A stretch of DNA of 64,000 nucleotides from Acidobacterium sp. S8 (GCF_009765985.1 NZ_LMUM01000037.1:132113-196112), one strand, 5' to 3'; positions 17,668-28,299 are shown, counted from the stretch's first letter. Made by a program: numbers and translations. The notes: generated by a model from the sequence alone, not told the origin.

Positions 17668-19782
17668 ATGCGCGCACGTATTCTGATTCCGGTCCTCTGC
17701 CTCCTGTCTTTTCTTGTAGCGGGAACCACTGCCGCATGGTCCGCGCCGACAGCGACCGCACCGCATCTCACCGTTCAGCTCGCAGTACCACCGGCAGAAA
17801 TCTTTCCGGGACAGAACTTCACCGCGGGACTCTACTTCAAGCTTGATCCCGGCTGGCACGTCTATTGGGTCAATGCAGGCGATTCCGGTGAGCCGCCTCG
17901 CATCCGGTGGACGCTACCAGAAGGCGTTACAGCCGATCCGATGCAGTTTCCCGCGCCCAAGCGCCTGCCGCTTGGTCCGCTCATGGACTTCGGCTATGAG
18001 AACGAAGTTCTCTTTCCCATCCCCATGCACATCGGCACAGCATTCAAGCCGGAAGGAAACTCGACGACTCTCAGCGCAAGGGTAGACTGGCTCGTCTGCC
18101 GCGAAGTCTGCCTTCCCGGCAAAGCGACGCTCGATATCGAGCGCAAAGCTCTATCGTCGCCACCCTCCGCGCCGACGTATATCAGTGCCGACCAGCAACT
18201 CATCGCGCGATTTACTCGCACTCTGCCGCAGCAGCTGTCTGCAGGCATGCTGGCAAAATTCACGCCTACGGCAACCGGCTTCGATCTCACCGTACTTACC
18301 GGCAGGAGCGAATCTACAGCACAGTTCTTTCCCTTCGATCAGAACCAGCTTGCCAATGCTGCACCGCAGCCAGTGAAGCCGCTGAGCAACGGCATTCAGA
18401 TCAGCCTGAAGAAGGACGAAAATCTTCAGAAACCGCCCGATCAGCTGCACGGCCTCATCGTGCTGTCAGATGGCGAAGCGCTCGAGATTCATGCGACACC
18501 CGGCACCCTGGCCGCTGCCTCTACATCCGAAGAAAACTTTGGGGCGCTAGCAAAAGTTGTTGGCCTCGCGTTTATCGGCGGTATGATTCTCAACCTCATG
18601 CCCTGTGTCTTTCCCGTCCTGTTTATCAAGGGGCTTTCGCTCGTCCAGTCATCGCAGCAGGAGCGCCACAAGCTGCGCGCCCACGGCTGGGTCTACACGC
18701 TGGGCATTCTCGTATCTTTCTGGGCCGTAGTGGCTGTTCTGCTTGTGCTGCGCGCTGGTGGACGCGAACTGGGCTGGGGCTTCCAGTTCCAGTCGCCTAC
18801 CTTCATCGCCATCATCGCCATGCTGCTTTTCTTTCTCGGGCTCTCGCTGACGGGCATGTTTGAGGTCGGCCTCACGCTCACCAGTAAAGGCTCAAGCCTG
18901 GCCGCCCAGCATGGATACGCAGGCAGCTTCTTCACCGGCGTATTAGCCATGGTCGTTGCCACGCCCTGCACCGCGCCGTTTATGGGAGCAGCCATCGGCT
19001 ACGCGCTCGCGCACTCCGCATTCGTCAGCTTCATCATCTTTACTTCGCTGGCTTTAGGACTAGCCGCGCCCTACCTGTTGTTGACCTTCAATCCTGCATG
19101 GACAAGCCTGCTGCCGCGTCCCGGCGCGTGGATGGAAATCCTCAAGCAGGCAACATCCATCCCTATCTTCGCCACTGTGATCTGGCTGCTATGGCTCTTC
19201 GCCCACAGCGCAGGCTTGAACGCTCTCGCTGGACTGCTCGCCGCATTTCTGTTGCTGGCCATTGCCGCATGGATACTTGGCCGCTGGCCGGCAAAAGCTC
19301 CGGCGACCGCCGCCGCCGTTGTCGTGCTCGTATTAGCCGTCGCGCTGCCTGTTTTTGCTGTGCGCACCTTTGCTGCCACGCCAGCGCAGGCTTCCGCGGC
19401 ACACGATTCCAACTGGCAGCCATTCTCCCCGGCGCTTGTAGAAAAGTACCGTGCTCAGGGTCGCCCTGTTTTCGTTGATTTCACAGCGAGCTGGTGCCTC
19501 AGCTGCCAGGTGAACGAGCGCGTCATTCTGAGCCGTGACGATGTGCAGAAAAAACTGCGTGACGGCAATTTCGCTCTCATTCGTGCTGACTGGACCGACG
19601 CCGATCAGACTATCACCGAGGCGCTTAACGCGCTGGGCCGCAGCGGCGTTCCCACCTACGCAATCTATCCCGCATCCGCACAGGAGCAGCCCCAGGTGTT
19701 GCCCGAAGTTCTTACTCCGGGGATTGTTCTCGACGCCATCGACCACCAGCAGCAGAAGCAGGCTTCGCTCGTTACTAAGTAG
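17668..19782 (+). CDS. Protein-disulfide reductase of the DsbD/ScsB type
   Basis: 704 residues from ATG 17668, chosen because AGAAGG lies just upstream and it opens a good signal peptide (ILIPVLCLLSFLVAGTTAAWSA); the frame is open further upstream. Three parts are seen. A periplasmic ScsB-like N-terminal domain carries WHVYWVNAGDSG and the Cys pair WLVCREVC (Cys144, Cys148). A membrane domain of about eight helices from residue 300 has NLMPCVFPVLFIKG and ATPCTAPFMG, the two redox Cys. A C-terminal thioredoxin domain has SWCLSC (Cys610, Cys613). The protein moves electrons from cytosolic thioredoxin to periplasmic dithiol proteins. Confidence 0.93.
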   Translation: MRARILIPVLCLLSFLVAGTTAAWSAPTATAPHLTVQLAVPPAEIFPGQNFTAGLYFKLDPGWHVYWVNAGDSGEPPRIRWTLPEGVTADPMQFPAPKRLPLGPLMDFGYENEVLFPIPMHIGTAFKPEGNSTTLSARVDWLVCREVCLPGKATLDIERKALSSPPSAPTYISADQQLIARFTRTLPQQLSAGMLAKFTPTATGFDLTVLTGRSESTAQFFPFDQNQLANAAPQPVKPLSNGIQISLKKDENLQKPPDQLHGLIVLSDGEALEIHATPGTLAAASTSEENFGALAKVVGLAFIGGMILNLMPCVFPVLFIKGLSLVQSSQQERHKLRAHGWVYTLGILVSFWAVVAVLLVLRAGGRELGWGFQFQSPTFIAIIAMLLFFLGLSLTGMFEVGLTLTSKGSSLAAQHGYAGSFFTGVLAMVVATPCTAPFMGAAIGYALAHSAFVSFIIFTSLALGLAAPYLLLTFNPAWTSLLPRPGAWMEILKQATSIPIFATVIWLLWLFAHSAGLNALAGLLAAFLLLAIAAWILGRWPAKAPATAAAVVVLVLAVALPVFAVRTFAATPAQASAAHDSNWQPFSPALVEKYRAQGRPVFVDFTASWCLSCQVNERVILSRDDVQKKLRDGNFALIRADWTDADQTITEALNALGRSGVPTYAIYPASAQEQPQVLPEVLTPGIVLDAIDHQQQKQASLVTK

Positions 19783-20181
19783 GGTCTTCTCGCGGAAAAA
19801 TCTGAGTGTAGATCTTCAGCTGATTCGTCGCCCTCGACCCATGCGACGCGCAACGTTATTGGCCTGCTCATAAAAACGAAAACGGCGCTGCTGGCCAGTC
19901 GTTTCTTCATGCCGCAAATAAAAATTACTTCTCAGCTGGCCATCATGCGTTTGTAAAATTCCTGTCACACAACTGTGGCATTGTCTTTCTGGTGATCCCA
20001 TTGCACTTGTAGATTTTCCTCGACGTGGCAAGCATGTCTATGCACAATAGACACCAACACTAGGTCAACACTAAATTTTCACGCCGCAGGCTCGCTCTCT
20101 TTCGGCCGCAGTGAACGGTCGATCTTCAAGCCTTCAGCATTTCATAACGAAGATGTAGTCATTTAGGAGACCACCAACTTT
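19783..20181 (+). other. Intergenic region between the DsbD-type gene and the TonB receptor gene
   Basis: 399 nt with no gene on either strand that I can support. The 3' part should hold the receptor promoter and leader, with TAGGAG at 20163-20168 as ribosome site. CAACACTA occurs twice within 20 nt near 20055-20075. No strong hairpin or riboswitch motif is visible. Confidence 0.4.
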
Positions 20182-23100
20182 ATGAAAGATTTTTCGCTCC
20201 GACGAAACCAACGCATCTCCCTACTTGCCTTGATAATTTGTTTGTTTGGCGGCGCAATCGTTCGTGCGCAATCCACCCAGGGAACGATCCTCGGCGCTGT
20301 GAAGGATGTGGCGGGCGCCGTCGTTCCCGACGCGAGCATCACCCTTACCAGCGTCGAAGAAGGATCAATCCGCACGGCACATCCTAACGATTCCGGTGAA
20401 TACATCTTTTCCGACGTGAAGGCCGGTCATTACACGGTAGAAGTGACGCGCGACGGATTTCAAAAGTGGGTAGCGACCGGACTGACGCTGAACGTTCGCC
20501 AACAGCTTCGCGTCGATGCAACGCTGGTAGTAGGCAGCGTGCAGCAGGAAGTCCAGGTTTCGGGCGATACCATCACCGCCATTGATACGGAAACGCCGTC
20601 TATCAACGCGGTTTACAGCGCAGCCGACGTCGCCAACCTGCCAGTAAATACACGCGCCAGCGCCAGTGGTACAAGCGCGTTGAACATCGTGGGCACGCTG
20701 CCTGGGGTACAGGCCGATCACGGCAATTTCTCCTTGCAGGGTGGCTTGCCGTTCCAGACGGAGGTTTCCGTTGACGGTATCACCGTCCAAAGCGCGACTG
20801 GTAATTCGCCGATCGCAGACGCATTCCCATCCAGCGAATCTATTTCGGAACTGCGCGCCGACGGCGCCATGGACAATGCCGAGTTCGGTCAACCCGGTGA
20901 AATCACCATTACCACCAAGGGTGGCACCAACAAAATTCATGGCTCGGCGTTCTGGTATCACCAGAACGCGGCCTTTGATGCCATTCCGTACACGTACCCC
21001 ATCACCACTTCGAAGCCAAAGCTTATTGGTAATACGTATGGAGGCAGCTTCGGCGGTCCGGTTGTAATTCCGCACTTGTATAACGGGCACAATAAGACCT
21101 TCATCTACGGGGCTTATGAAGGATGGCGGCATCCTTCACAGTCAACAGAGCAGTATAAGGTGCCGAGTACGCTGATGAAGCAGGGAGACTTCTCAAAGTA
21201 TGTTTCCGACGGCTTCACCGGCTTGACGAATCCGTTCACCGGCGGAAGCTATGGTACGAAGTTGCCGTCGATCAATGGATCTGCCCAAAAGCTGCTTTCG
21301 TTTTATCCCGATCCCAACGTCGGCGATCCGACAGACTATTCCGATGACGATGTGGCCAACTACATCGTCAACAAAGATACGAGCGGCCATTCAGATCAGT
21401 TTGATATTCGAGGCGACCAATACTTCGGTGCAAATCAGAAATTCCTGTTGTGGGGACGTTTCACGTGGAAGAACTTTCCGACAAGCAGCGTCGAACCACT
21501 TTCCGTCCCTTCGGCTCTATATACCGACCAATCCCGCGTCCTCAAGGTGAGTGCTAACTGGACTATCACCCCGCATCTGATCGATGAGGGCGGTTTTGGT
21601 TTTACCCTCTACGGTTCAGGAGAAACCAACAGCTTCGATGGCAAGTCTTTCACTACCGGACTGGGCTTGAACGGACTGCAGAACCTCTTTTATAACGGTA
21701 TTCCAGAACTTGATTTCAATAACATCAGCCACCTCAATGCTGATCGTCTGACTTCCATTACCAAGTCGCGCACCTATGTCTATACCGATGCGCTGACATG
21801 GTCGAAAGGGAATCACGAATTCAAGTTCGGTCTGGATATTCGTACCCTCGAAGCGATCACGCCACTTGGCTTCAATGGGTCGGACAACTACGGCACCTTC
21901 CAATACAACACTCAAAACAGCGCAGGCCTCTTCACCGGCGTCGACTTCGCCGACTTCCTCTCCGGCCTGCCTTACCAGACCTTCTATGACGTAGTGCAGC
22001 AGGACAACGACGGCACTTCAGTCCACTACCACTTCTTCGCCCAGGATCAGTGGAAGGTGAATTCAAACCTGACGCTGAGCTACGGCATTCGTTATGAACT
22101 GCATCCCGGCTATAGCGACAAAGGCGGCGACATCGGCAACTTCGATCCGGACGTAACCCTCTCCGGCCGCTCCATCTATCCGGATGGCAAGTCCGCGTTG
22201 CTCGCGCAAAGCTTTCTTGCAAGTGCGAACGCCTGCGATCCTGACGGCGTCAACAACACGAATGATGCAGTAATCAACGGTGCACCCTGTATGCCGGTGC
22301 AAGGCAATAGCGCGGCAGGTTTTCCCGCAGGCTTGAAAAAGTATCCGCACCTGCGCTTCATGCCTCGTTTCGGCTTCGCATGGCGTCCCTTCGATGATGA
22401 CAAGACTGCCGTCCGCGGCGGCTTCGGCATGTACAACATCACGCTGCTCGGAACCAACTTCTACTCGCTTACCGGAACCCTGCAGGCACAGACCACGCAA
22501 TACACCAACACATTCGATACCGCCACGCACACCGTTGGCTATCAATGGCCGGACATCTACGCTGGTGCTGGCAACGGCGGCTGCACCACCTGCTATGGAC
22601 AGGATTACTTTGGAACCGCAAACAGCACCCACTGGAAAGATCCCTACACTGAGCAGTGGTCATTGAGCGTCGATCACGATTTCGGCAGCGGATATGCTGC
22701 GCGAGTCTCCTACATCGGTTCTGAGACGCATCAGCTCGTCTGGGCGCCCGATGAAAACTCCCTGCCCTTCTCAAACACGACCTCCGCTAACTTCCAGCCG
22801 CTCAGCGCGCGTATCTTCCCCAACTGGGGCCGCATCAACACCCGCGCTACCGGCGCTAACGAGAGCTATCACTCTGCCCAGGCAGAATTCGATCATCGCT
22901 TCCAGAGAGGCCTTCAGCTGAATTCTTCGTGGACATACGCCAAGGCGCTTGCAGACAATCAGGGTCCGGCTAATACTGGCTTCGCAGGTGAAAACGGCGG
23001 CGCACGCGCTACTTCCATCCTCGACCGCCAGGCCGATTTCGGAAATGTTTACGGCACCCGGCGCAATCGTTGGAACACGACGGCTGTCTACGATCTTCCC

Positions 23101-23727
23101 TTCGGACGCGGACGCGAGTTCGGTTCGAATATGTCCCGCATCGCCGATGCGGCTGTAGGAGGCTGGCGTCTTTCGACCATCTTCCTCTGGCAGACGGGAC
23201 CGTTTGAGTCGCCATACTTCCCGGATGGTCAGGGTGATCCCTCCGGTACCGGTTCAGGACTCGACGGCACAGCATCCGGCTTTGACGGCAGTCACCGCAA
23301 TCAATATCCCGATACCGTGGTTGGCACGAGTTCCAAGCCCGCGCATCAAAACCGCTTGCTGTGGGTCAATCCTTCCGGCTTCACCTGCCCCGGCTATCCA
23401 AACTGGCAACCGGGAACAGCCTGCACCACCGGCAGCGGTGCAGGGCCATCGCCAAATCCGATTGGCCGCTTCGGCAACGCGCAGGTTGGCTCAGTCGTGG
23501 GACCCGGCACTGTGAATCTTTCCGCTGGCCTCAGCAAGACCTTCTCGATTACCGAGCGGCTCAAGTTGAGAGCGGAAGGCACTTTTACCAACGTGCTCAA
23601 CCACACCAACCTCAGCGATCCGAATATGAACATCAGTTCGCCGAGCTTCGGTTTGATCTCAAGCGCTCTGACCTCAGACTTCGGCGGCGCGCGCTCTGGA
23701 CAGGTTTCGATGCGTCTGGATTTCTAA
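20182..23727 (+). CDS. Oar-like TonB-dependent receptor with N-terminal carboxypeptidase-like domain
   Basis: 1181 residues, ATG 20182 with TAGGAG upstream. A signal peptide (LLALIICLFGGAIVRAQ, cleavage near residue 33) is followed by a carboxypeptidase-regulatory-like (CarboxypepD_reg) domain at about 33-120 with GTILGAVKDVAGAVVPDASI. The plug domain follows to about residue 250, then a large beta barrel to the C-terminus. The last residue is Phe (SMRLDF), as required for outer-membrane insertion. Such Oar-like receptors are numerous in Terriglobia and are thought to import oligosaccharides or export proteins; the ligand is unknown. The gene stands alone and ends at an intrinsic terminator. 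Confidence 0.93.
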   Translation: MKDFSLRRNQRISLLALIICLFGGAIVRAQSTQGTILGAVKDVAGAVVPDASITLTSVEEGSIRTAHPNDSGEYIFSDVKAGHYTVEVTRDGFQKWVATGLTLNVRQQLRVDATLVVGSVQQEVQVSGDTITAIDTETPSINAVYSAADVANLPVNTRASASGTSALNIVGTLPGVQADHGNFSLQGGLPFQTEVSVDGITVQSATGNSPIADAFPSSESISELRADGAMDNAEFGQPGEITITTKGGTNKIHGSAFWYHQNAAFDAIPYTYPITTSKPKLIGNTYGGSFGGPVVIPHLYNGHNKTFIYGAYEGWRHPSQSTEQYKVPSTLMKQGDFSKYVSDGFTGLTNPFTGGSYGTKLPSINGSAQKLLSFYPDPNVGDPTDYSDDDVANYIVNKDTSGHSDQFDIRGDQYFGANQKFLLWGRFTWKNFPTSSVEPLSVPSALYTDQSRVLKVSANWTITPHLIDEGGFGFTLYGSGETNSFDGKSFTTGLGLNGLQNLFYNGIPELDFNNISHLNADRLTSITKSRTYVYTDALTWSKGNHEFKFGLDIRTLEAITPLGFNGSDNYGTFQYNTQNSAGLFTGVDFADFLSGLPYQTFYDVVQQDNDGTSVHYHFFAQDQWKVNSNLTLSYGIRYELHPGYSDKGGDIGNFDPDVTLSGRSIYPDGKSALLAQSFLASANACDPDGVNNTNDAVINGAPCMPVQGNSAAGFPAGLKKYPHLRFMPRFGFAWRPFDDDKTAVRGGFGMYNITLLGTNFYSLTGTLQAQTTQYTNTFDTATHTVGYQWPDIYAGAGNGGCTTCYGQDYFGTANSTHWKDPYTEQWSLSVDHDFGSGYAARVSYIGSETHQLVWAPDENSLPFSNTTSANFQPLSARIFPNWGRINTRATGANESYHSAQAEFDHRFQRGLQLNSSWTYAKALADNQGPANTGFAGENGGARATSILDRQADFGNVYGTRRNRWNTTAVYDLPFGRGREFGSNMSRIADAAVGGWRLSTIFLWQTGPFESPYFPDGQGDPSGTGSGLDGTASGFDGSHRNQYPDTVVGTSSKPAHQNRLLWVNPSGFTCPGYPNWQPGTACTTGSGAGPSPNPIGRFGNAQVGSVVGPGTVNLSAGLSKTFSITERLKLRAEGTFTNVLNHTNLSDPNMNISSPSFGLISSALTSDFGGARSGQVSMRLDF

Positions 23728-23747
23728 ACTCTCCTTCAACCAAAAAG

Positions 23748-23768
23748 CGCGGGCCGTAAAGGCCCGCG
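23748..23768 (+). terminator. Intrinsic terminator after the TonB receptor gene
   Basis: An eight-base-pair stem CGCGGGCC/GGCCCGCG with a 5-nt loop, preceded by an A-run and followed by TTTCTTTCTT, 21 nt after the stop codon. Confidence 0.9.
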
Positions 23769-23929
23769 TTTCTTTCTTCGAGCAAGTTCTTAGGTGTATC
23801 AGGAACGAAAGTCGTCACTCTGAGCCGCAGGCGAAGAAGCCCACCCATCCGGTTTTAAGATTCTTCCTCCCTTTCGGTCGTCAGAATGATGGCTGTTGAT
23901 AGCCATCGGGAAATGCTCACGAGTTCAAA

Positions 23930-25645
23930 TCAATACCGCCAGCTGGTCACATCCGCTCCCTGCGGAGCCGTCTTCTCAATCCGATCGAGAATCTTCGGCA
24001 GGTACATCGTGTTGTAGTGCAGCCGCGACATGTAGTTCGGCTGCGTAGGATCGCCATTCCAGCAGTGCTCCGCCTTCTCGCCGTACTTCACCTCGCCGTC
24101 ATACGGAGGGTTCTTCGTCGACTTCAAAAAGTCCTCGGTGTAATACACAGCATTGTTCAGGAAATAGGTATCGGCGCTACCCACATAGATGTGAATCTTG
24201 CCCTGTAGCTTTGGTCCAAGCGTGGGCCAGTTCTTTTCCATAATCGCCCGCAGATCGTAATGCTCCTTCCAGTATTCGGCGGTCTTATGGTCGATCACGC
24301 CTGTTTCCTTGTCGAAGATCGGCTGTGGGTAGCCGTCCGCGCCAACCGGGCCGAAGACAGCCTGCCAGATGTCATACTGCTCGCCGGATCGACCGTGATC
24401 GCCCAGCGCCAGCTCATAGGCGTTATTGTCCCGTTGCTGTGCCAGCGTTTGCCCTAGATAGTTGCGCATCGAAGGCTGCGGCACCTGCTTGTGCGCTCCC
24501 TGTAGAAAAAATGCATTCGTGTCGTCATACAAATTGATCGTCGTATACGCGCGAAAATCAATCGGGTCCGGGCACGCTGCGAACGTCCCGTTGTAATGAT
24601 CGGGATAGAAGACCTGTACCGCCAGCGCCTCCCATCCACCAGTCGAACCGCCATACATAAACCGCGCCCACCCCTGTCCAATGCCGCGAAACTGCTTCTC
24701 AATCGCAGGAATCAGCTCCGTCTCAATGGCCGCGCCGTATGGCCCCACATTGGCGGAATCCACTGCGTACGAGTCGTCATAAAAAGGGTTCGCATGATTG
24801 ATCTTCACGATCAGCACTCGCGGGAACTTCGGGCTGATCCATTGTTGATAAAACTTGTAAGCCTCCTGCTGTTGAATACGGTTGTAGCCAGCAAGATGAA
24901 AGCGCTCGCTATAATCCGGCTTCAAATTCGGATCAGGCGGCTCAGTGCGAAAGTCGTCAAAGCCATCGGAAAAATGATCGTGAAAGATAATCAGCGGGAA
25001 GTGTGCTTCCGTATGCTGATCGAAGCCCTCCGGTACGAGTACGATCGCGGACAAATACATCGGTCGCCCCCAGAACTTTGTCAACAACTCGCTCTTGATC
25101 TTCAGGTGCCGGATATACTTCGTATCTTTCGCATCCGGAATCGGAGGAATCTCCTGGTCGAGTGTGATTGCAGCCGTAGCACCCGGCTCCACATGAATTT
25201 TCTGTGGCTTGCTGTAAAGATTGCCCGGCGAAACATTCCAGTGCTGACCCTCGCCCTGGTCCATGTGCAGCTTCACCGGGGTGCCGTCGCTCCGGTGAAA
25301 TGTCTCATATCGGTTCAGCACGGCCTGCACATAATAGTCGCCCGTCGGAACATCCTTCAGGCTGCGAATCGGATAGCCGAACGCGGAGTCGTCTACCACC
25401 GTCGCCGCGCCGGGCTTCCACCCATCCACGGTCAAGCCGAAGACCATCTGAGTCCGCGCCGTGTCGTCAATCTGCATCCGCGGTTCTGCTGAAGGATCGT
25501 TTGAAAGCACAAGAAGGAGCCGACCGTCGAGCGGTTGCGCGCTGCGCCCGGCGGGAAAGCTGACAGAAAATTTCGGAGACTGCGCCATGGCTCCAAGTGA
25601 AACCGATAAAGCCGCAAGTGAGAGTGCTGTTCGTATCCGTAGCAT
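23930..25645 (-). CDS. Exported alpha/beta-hydrolase (putative esterase)
   Basis: 571 residues from ATG 25645. This start begins a normal signal peptide (MLRIRTALSLAALSVSLGAMAQS); the frame is open to 25837 but that extension runs through the cobalamin riboswitch region of the other strand. The N-terminal 200 residues are an Ig-like beta region; the C-terminal part has the alpha/beta-hydrolase pattern with IIFHDHFSDGFDDF as oxyanion strand and YGGSTGGWEALA, the nucleophile elbow GxSxG. A C-terminal His in YGEKAEHCWNGDP could complete the triad. The type resembles Esterase D/enterochelin-esterase-like enzymes. The substrate is not known. It diverges from metE. Confidence 0.82.
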   Translation of the reverse strand: MLRIRTALSLAALSVSLGAMAQSPKFSVSFPAGRSAQPLDGRLLLVLSNDPSAEPRMQIDDTARTQMVFGLTVDGWKPGAATVVDDSAFGYPIRSLKDVPTGDYYVQAVLNRYETFHRSDGTPVKLHMDQGEGQHWNVSPGNLYSKPQKIHVEPGATAAITLDQEIPPIPDAKDTKYIRHLKIKSELLTKFWGRPMYLSAIVLVPEGFDQHTEAHFPLIIFHDHFSDGFDDFRTEPPDPNLKPDYSERFHLAGYNRIQQQEAYKFYQQWISPKFPRVLIVKINHANPFYDDSYAVDSANVGPYGAAIETELIPAIEKQFRGIGQGWARFMYGGSTGGWEALAVQVFYPDHYNGTFAACPDPIDFRAYTTINLYDDTNAFFLQGAHKQVPQPSMRNYLGQTLAQQRDNNAYELALGDHGRSGEQYDIWQAVFGPVGADGYPQPIFDKETGVIDHKTAEYWKEHYDLRAIMEKNWPTLGPKLQGKIHIYVGSADTYFLNNAVYYTEDFLKSTKNPPYDGEVKYGEKAEHCWNGDPTQPNYMSRLHYNTMYLPKILDRIEKTAPQGADVTSWRY

Positions 25646-25740
25646 GGCCAGAAGTCTATCGAAGCAAGCCTGCCAGTCAAAAGGAATTCTTCGCGGCGGT
25701 GTAGACTCGAAGACGTACAGGTGCAAAGCTGTGAGCTCTT

Positions 25741-25935
25741 GAGCGAGCAATTTTGTTAAACGGGAAGCCGGTGCAATTCCGGCACTGTCCCGCAGCGGTG
25801 ATGGGAGCGAAACGCGCACGACCGCAAGGTCACGCACTGTTCTTCAAGGGAATGGGAAGCGGCGCGAAGTAGATCGCCCAGAGTCCGAATACCGGCCTGT
25901 GCAAGCGCCATCGCGTGCGTACACCATCAGCCGGC
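25741..25935 (+). promoter_or_regulatory. Cobalamin (adenosylcobalamin-type) riboswitch upstream of metE
   Basis: The core elements appear in the right order. GGGAAGCCGGTGCAATTCC followed by GGCACTGTCCCGC is the conserved P3-P4 region. CACTG, then GGGAATGGGAAG, form the J/P6 region. AGTCCGAATACCGGCC at about 25881-25896 is the B12-box. The element is on the plus strand and ends about 75 nt before the metE start. In bacteria that also have B12-dependent MetH, this riboswitch turns off metE when cobalamin is present. Boundaries are approximate because they were set by eye. Confidence 0.9.
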
Positions 25936-25977
25936 CTCGGGGAATGGGCCAGTCTGATACATGTCCCTGCGCACAGA

Positions 25978-26007
25978 TGGTTCCATTTTGCTTTTGAAAG
26001 GGAACCA
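25978..26007 (+). promoter_or_regulatory. Hairpin over the metE ribosome site (possible expression platform)
   Basis: TGGTTCC (25978-25984) pairs with GGAACCA (26001-26007), and the second arm is part of the GAAAGGGA ribosome site just before ATG 26010. It could be the sequestering stem that the riboswitch controls; that mechanism is inference. Confidence 0.5.
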
Positions 26008-26009
26008 CT

Positions 26010-28299
26010 ATGACTCCATCATCTGTAACGCTCATAAGCGCAAATCTAGGCTATCCGCGCATCGGCGCACACCGCGAACTCAAGTTCGCGCTTGAATCCT
26101 ACTGGCAGGGCAAAAGTGATGAAGCTTCTGCTTGCCACTGCAAGCGAACTCAAGAATAAGCACTGGCTCACGCAGGCGAGCGCCAGCATCGACATCATTC
26201 CATCGAACGACTTCTCTCTTTACGACCAGGTTTTCGACATGCTGGTTACGCTCGGGGCAACGCCGACCCGCTTCGGCAAAGAAGAATTGACGCTTCGCCG
26301 ATACTTCGAGATGGCGCGCAACAGCCAGCAACAGCCGCCGCTCGAAATGACGAAGTGGTTCAACACCAACTATCACTACCTCGTGCCTGAGTGGTCCAGC
26401 GATCTCGAATTTCACACCAACCCCGCCAAACTACTCGATGAACTAGCCGCCAGCGCAAAGCTCAATATCCACACGCGACCCGTACTCATCGGGCCCATCA
26501 CAATGCTGCTTCTCGGCAAGTCCGTCGATGGTGTCGACCCGCTTTCACTCCTGCCAAAGCTGCTCAACAGTTATGTGGAAGTGCTGCGCGCTTTGCACGA
26601 GGCGGGTGCGGAATGGGTGCAGATCGACGAGCCGTGCCTCGTCACCGATCTCGCACCGGCCTATCGCGACGCCTATCGCAGCGCGTATGAAAAGCTCGCG
26701 GAGGTTCCACTGAAGCTCATGCTGATGACCTACTTCGGCGATCTTGGCGATCATCTCGATCTTGCATGTTCACTTCCCGTCGCAGGCGTTCACATCGACC
26801 TCGCTCGCGCTCCAGGGCAATTAGAACCTGCACTGAAAGCAATCAAGCCCGAACAGCTCTTAAGCCTCGGTGTCGTCGACGGCCGCAATATTTGGGTCGC
26901 CGATCTCGATAAATCTCACGCGCTTATCCACCAAGCTGCGCAGCAACTCGGAGCCGAGCGTGTCATCGTCGCGCCCTCCTGTTCGTTGCTGCACGTGCCG
27001 GCTGACAGCTCAGAAGAAAACGGGTTGCCCGGTAATCTGAAGCATTGGCTGAGCTTTGCGCAGCAGAAGCTCGAAGAAATCAAAATCCTCGCAGCAGGCC
27101 CGCAAACATTCCCGGAAGCCTTCGCCGAGCGCCGCAAAATCCTCACCGAACGCGCGGCATCCGCCGACGCCCGCATTGCATCGGTGCGCGAAGCGGTCAC
27201 AGCACTCAAGCCGGAAGATTTCACGCGACCATCTGTCTACGCGCAGCGCGCCGTCAAACAGCGCAAAGCCCTCAACCTTCCACTCTTTCCCACCACTACC
27301 ATTGGCTCATTTCCTCAAACTCAGGAGATACGCAAAGCCCGTGCCAAATGGCGCAAGGATGAGATAACAAACGCCGAATACGAAACCTATCTCGAACAGG
27401 AGATGGCTGCCTGCATCCGCAAGCAGGAAGAGATTGGCCTCGACGTTCTGGTGCACGGCGAGTTCGAGCGCAATGACATGGTCGAGTATTTCGGCGAACA
27501 GCTTGCAGGCTTCGCCTTCACAAAAAATGGTTGGGTGCAGAGCTACGGATCACGCTGCGTCAAGCCGCCAATTATCTACGGTGACGTTCTGCGCTCTGAG
27601 CCCATGACTGTAAGCTGGAGTACCCGCGCGCAGGCTCTCACCAGTAGGCCGATGAAAGGCATGCTCACCGGCCCGGTCACGATTCTGCAATGGTCCTTCG
27701 TTCGCGACGATCTCTCCTGCCGCGAAGTGACGCAGCAGATCGCGCTTGCTTTGCGCGATGAAATCCATGACCTCGAAGCCGCCGGTATCGGTGTTATCCA
27801 GCTCGACGAGCCCGCTCTTCGTGAAGGCCTGCCGTTACGCCGCAGTGACTGGGCCGCCTATCTCGATTGGGCAGCCGCGGCATTCCGCCTGGCCACCTCA
27901 TCAGTGAGAGACGAAACGCAGATTCACACTCACATGTGCTACAGCGAGTTCAATGACATCTTCGCTGCCCTCGCCGCGCTCGATGCCGACGTGATCTCCA
28001 TCGAATCCGCACGCTCGCGCATGGAACTGCTCGACGCCTTCCGCGAGTCAGGCTATCCCAACGAAATGGGACCGGGCGTCTACGACATCCACTCGACGCG
28101 GGTTCCCGACACAGCCGAGGTCACCGAGTTGCTCCACGCCGCGCTCAAGGCTCTGCGTCCAGAGCAGCTGTGGATCAATCCAGATTGTGGCTTGAAGACG
28201 CGCAACTGGCCAGAGACGCTGATTGCGCTGAAGAATATGTGTGAAGCGGCAAAACAACTGCGTGTGGAGTTCGCCGAAGTAACACAGTCGTCATTCTAA
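26010..28299 (+). CDS. metE: Cobalamin-independent methionine synthase MetE, with a frame break near codon 39
   Basis: MetE transfers the methyl group of methyltetrahydropteroyl-glutamate to homocysteine. The expected start is ATG 26010 with GAAAGGGA upstream. Its frame encodes the conserved MetE N-terminus ([18 protein letters not shown]) to about codon 39, then runs into TAA at 26157-26159. From about 26128 the sequence continues in the +1 frame as [13 protein letters not shown] and stays open for 723 residues to 28299, giving a total of about 762, the normal length. The rest is intact: [10 protein letters not shown], the zinc ligands in [11 protein letters not shown] and NPDCGLKTR, and the catalytic His region. 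Either a sequencing/assembly error or a true frameshift breaks the gene. It is controlled by the cobalamin riboswitch. Confidence 0.88.

Noticed and set aside
24596-25492. 298-codon open frame on the plus strand
   Set aside because: Opposite the esterase gene; Arg/Leu/Val-rich composition typical of an antisense frame.
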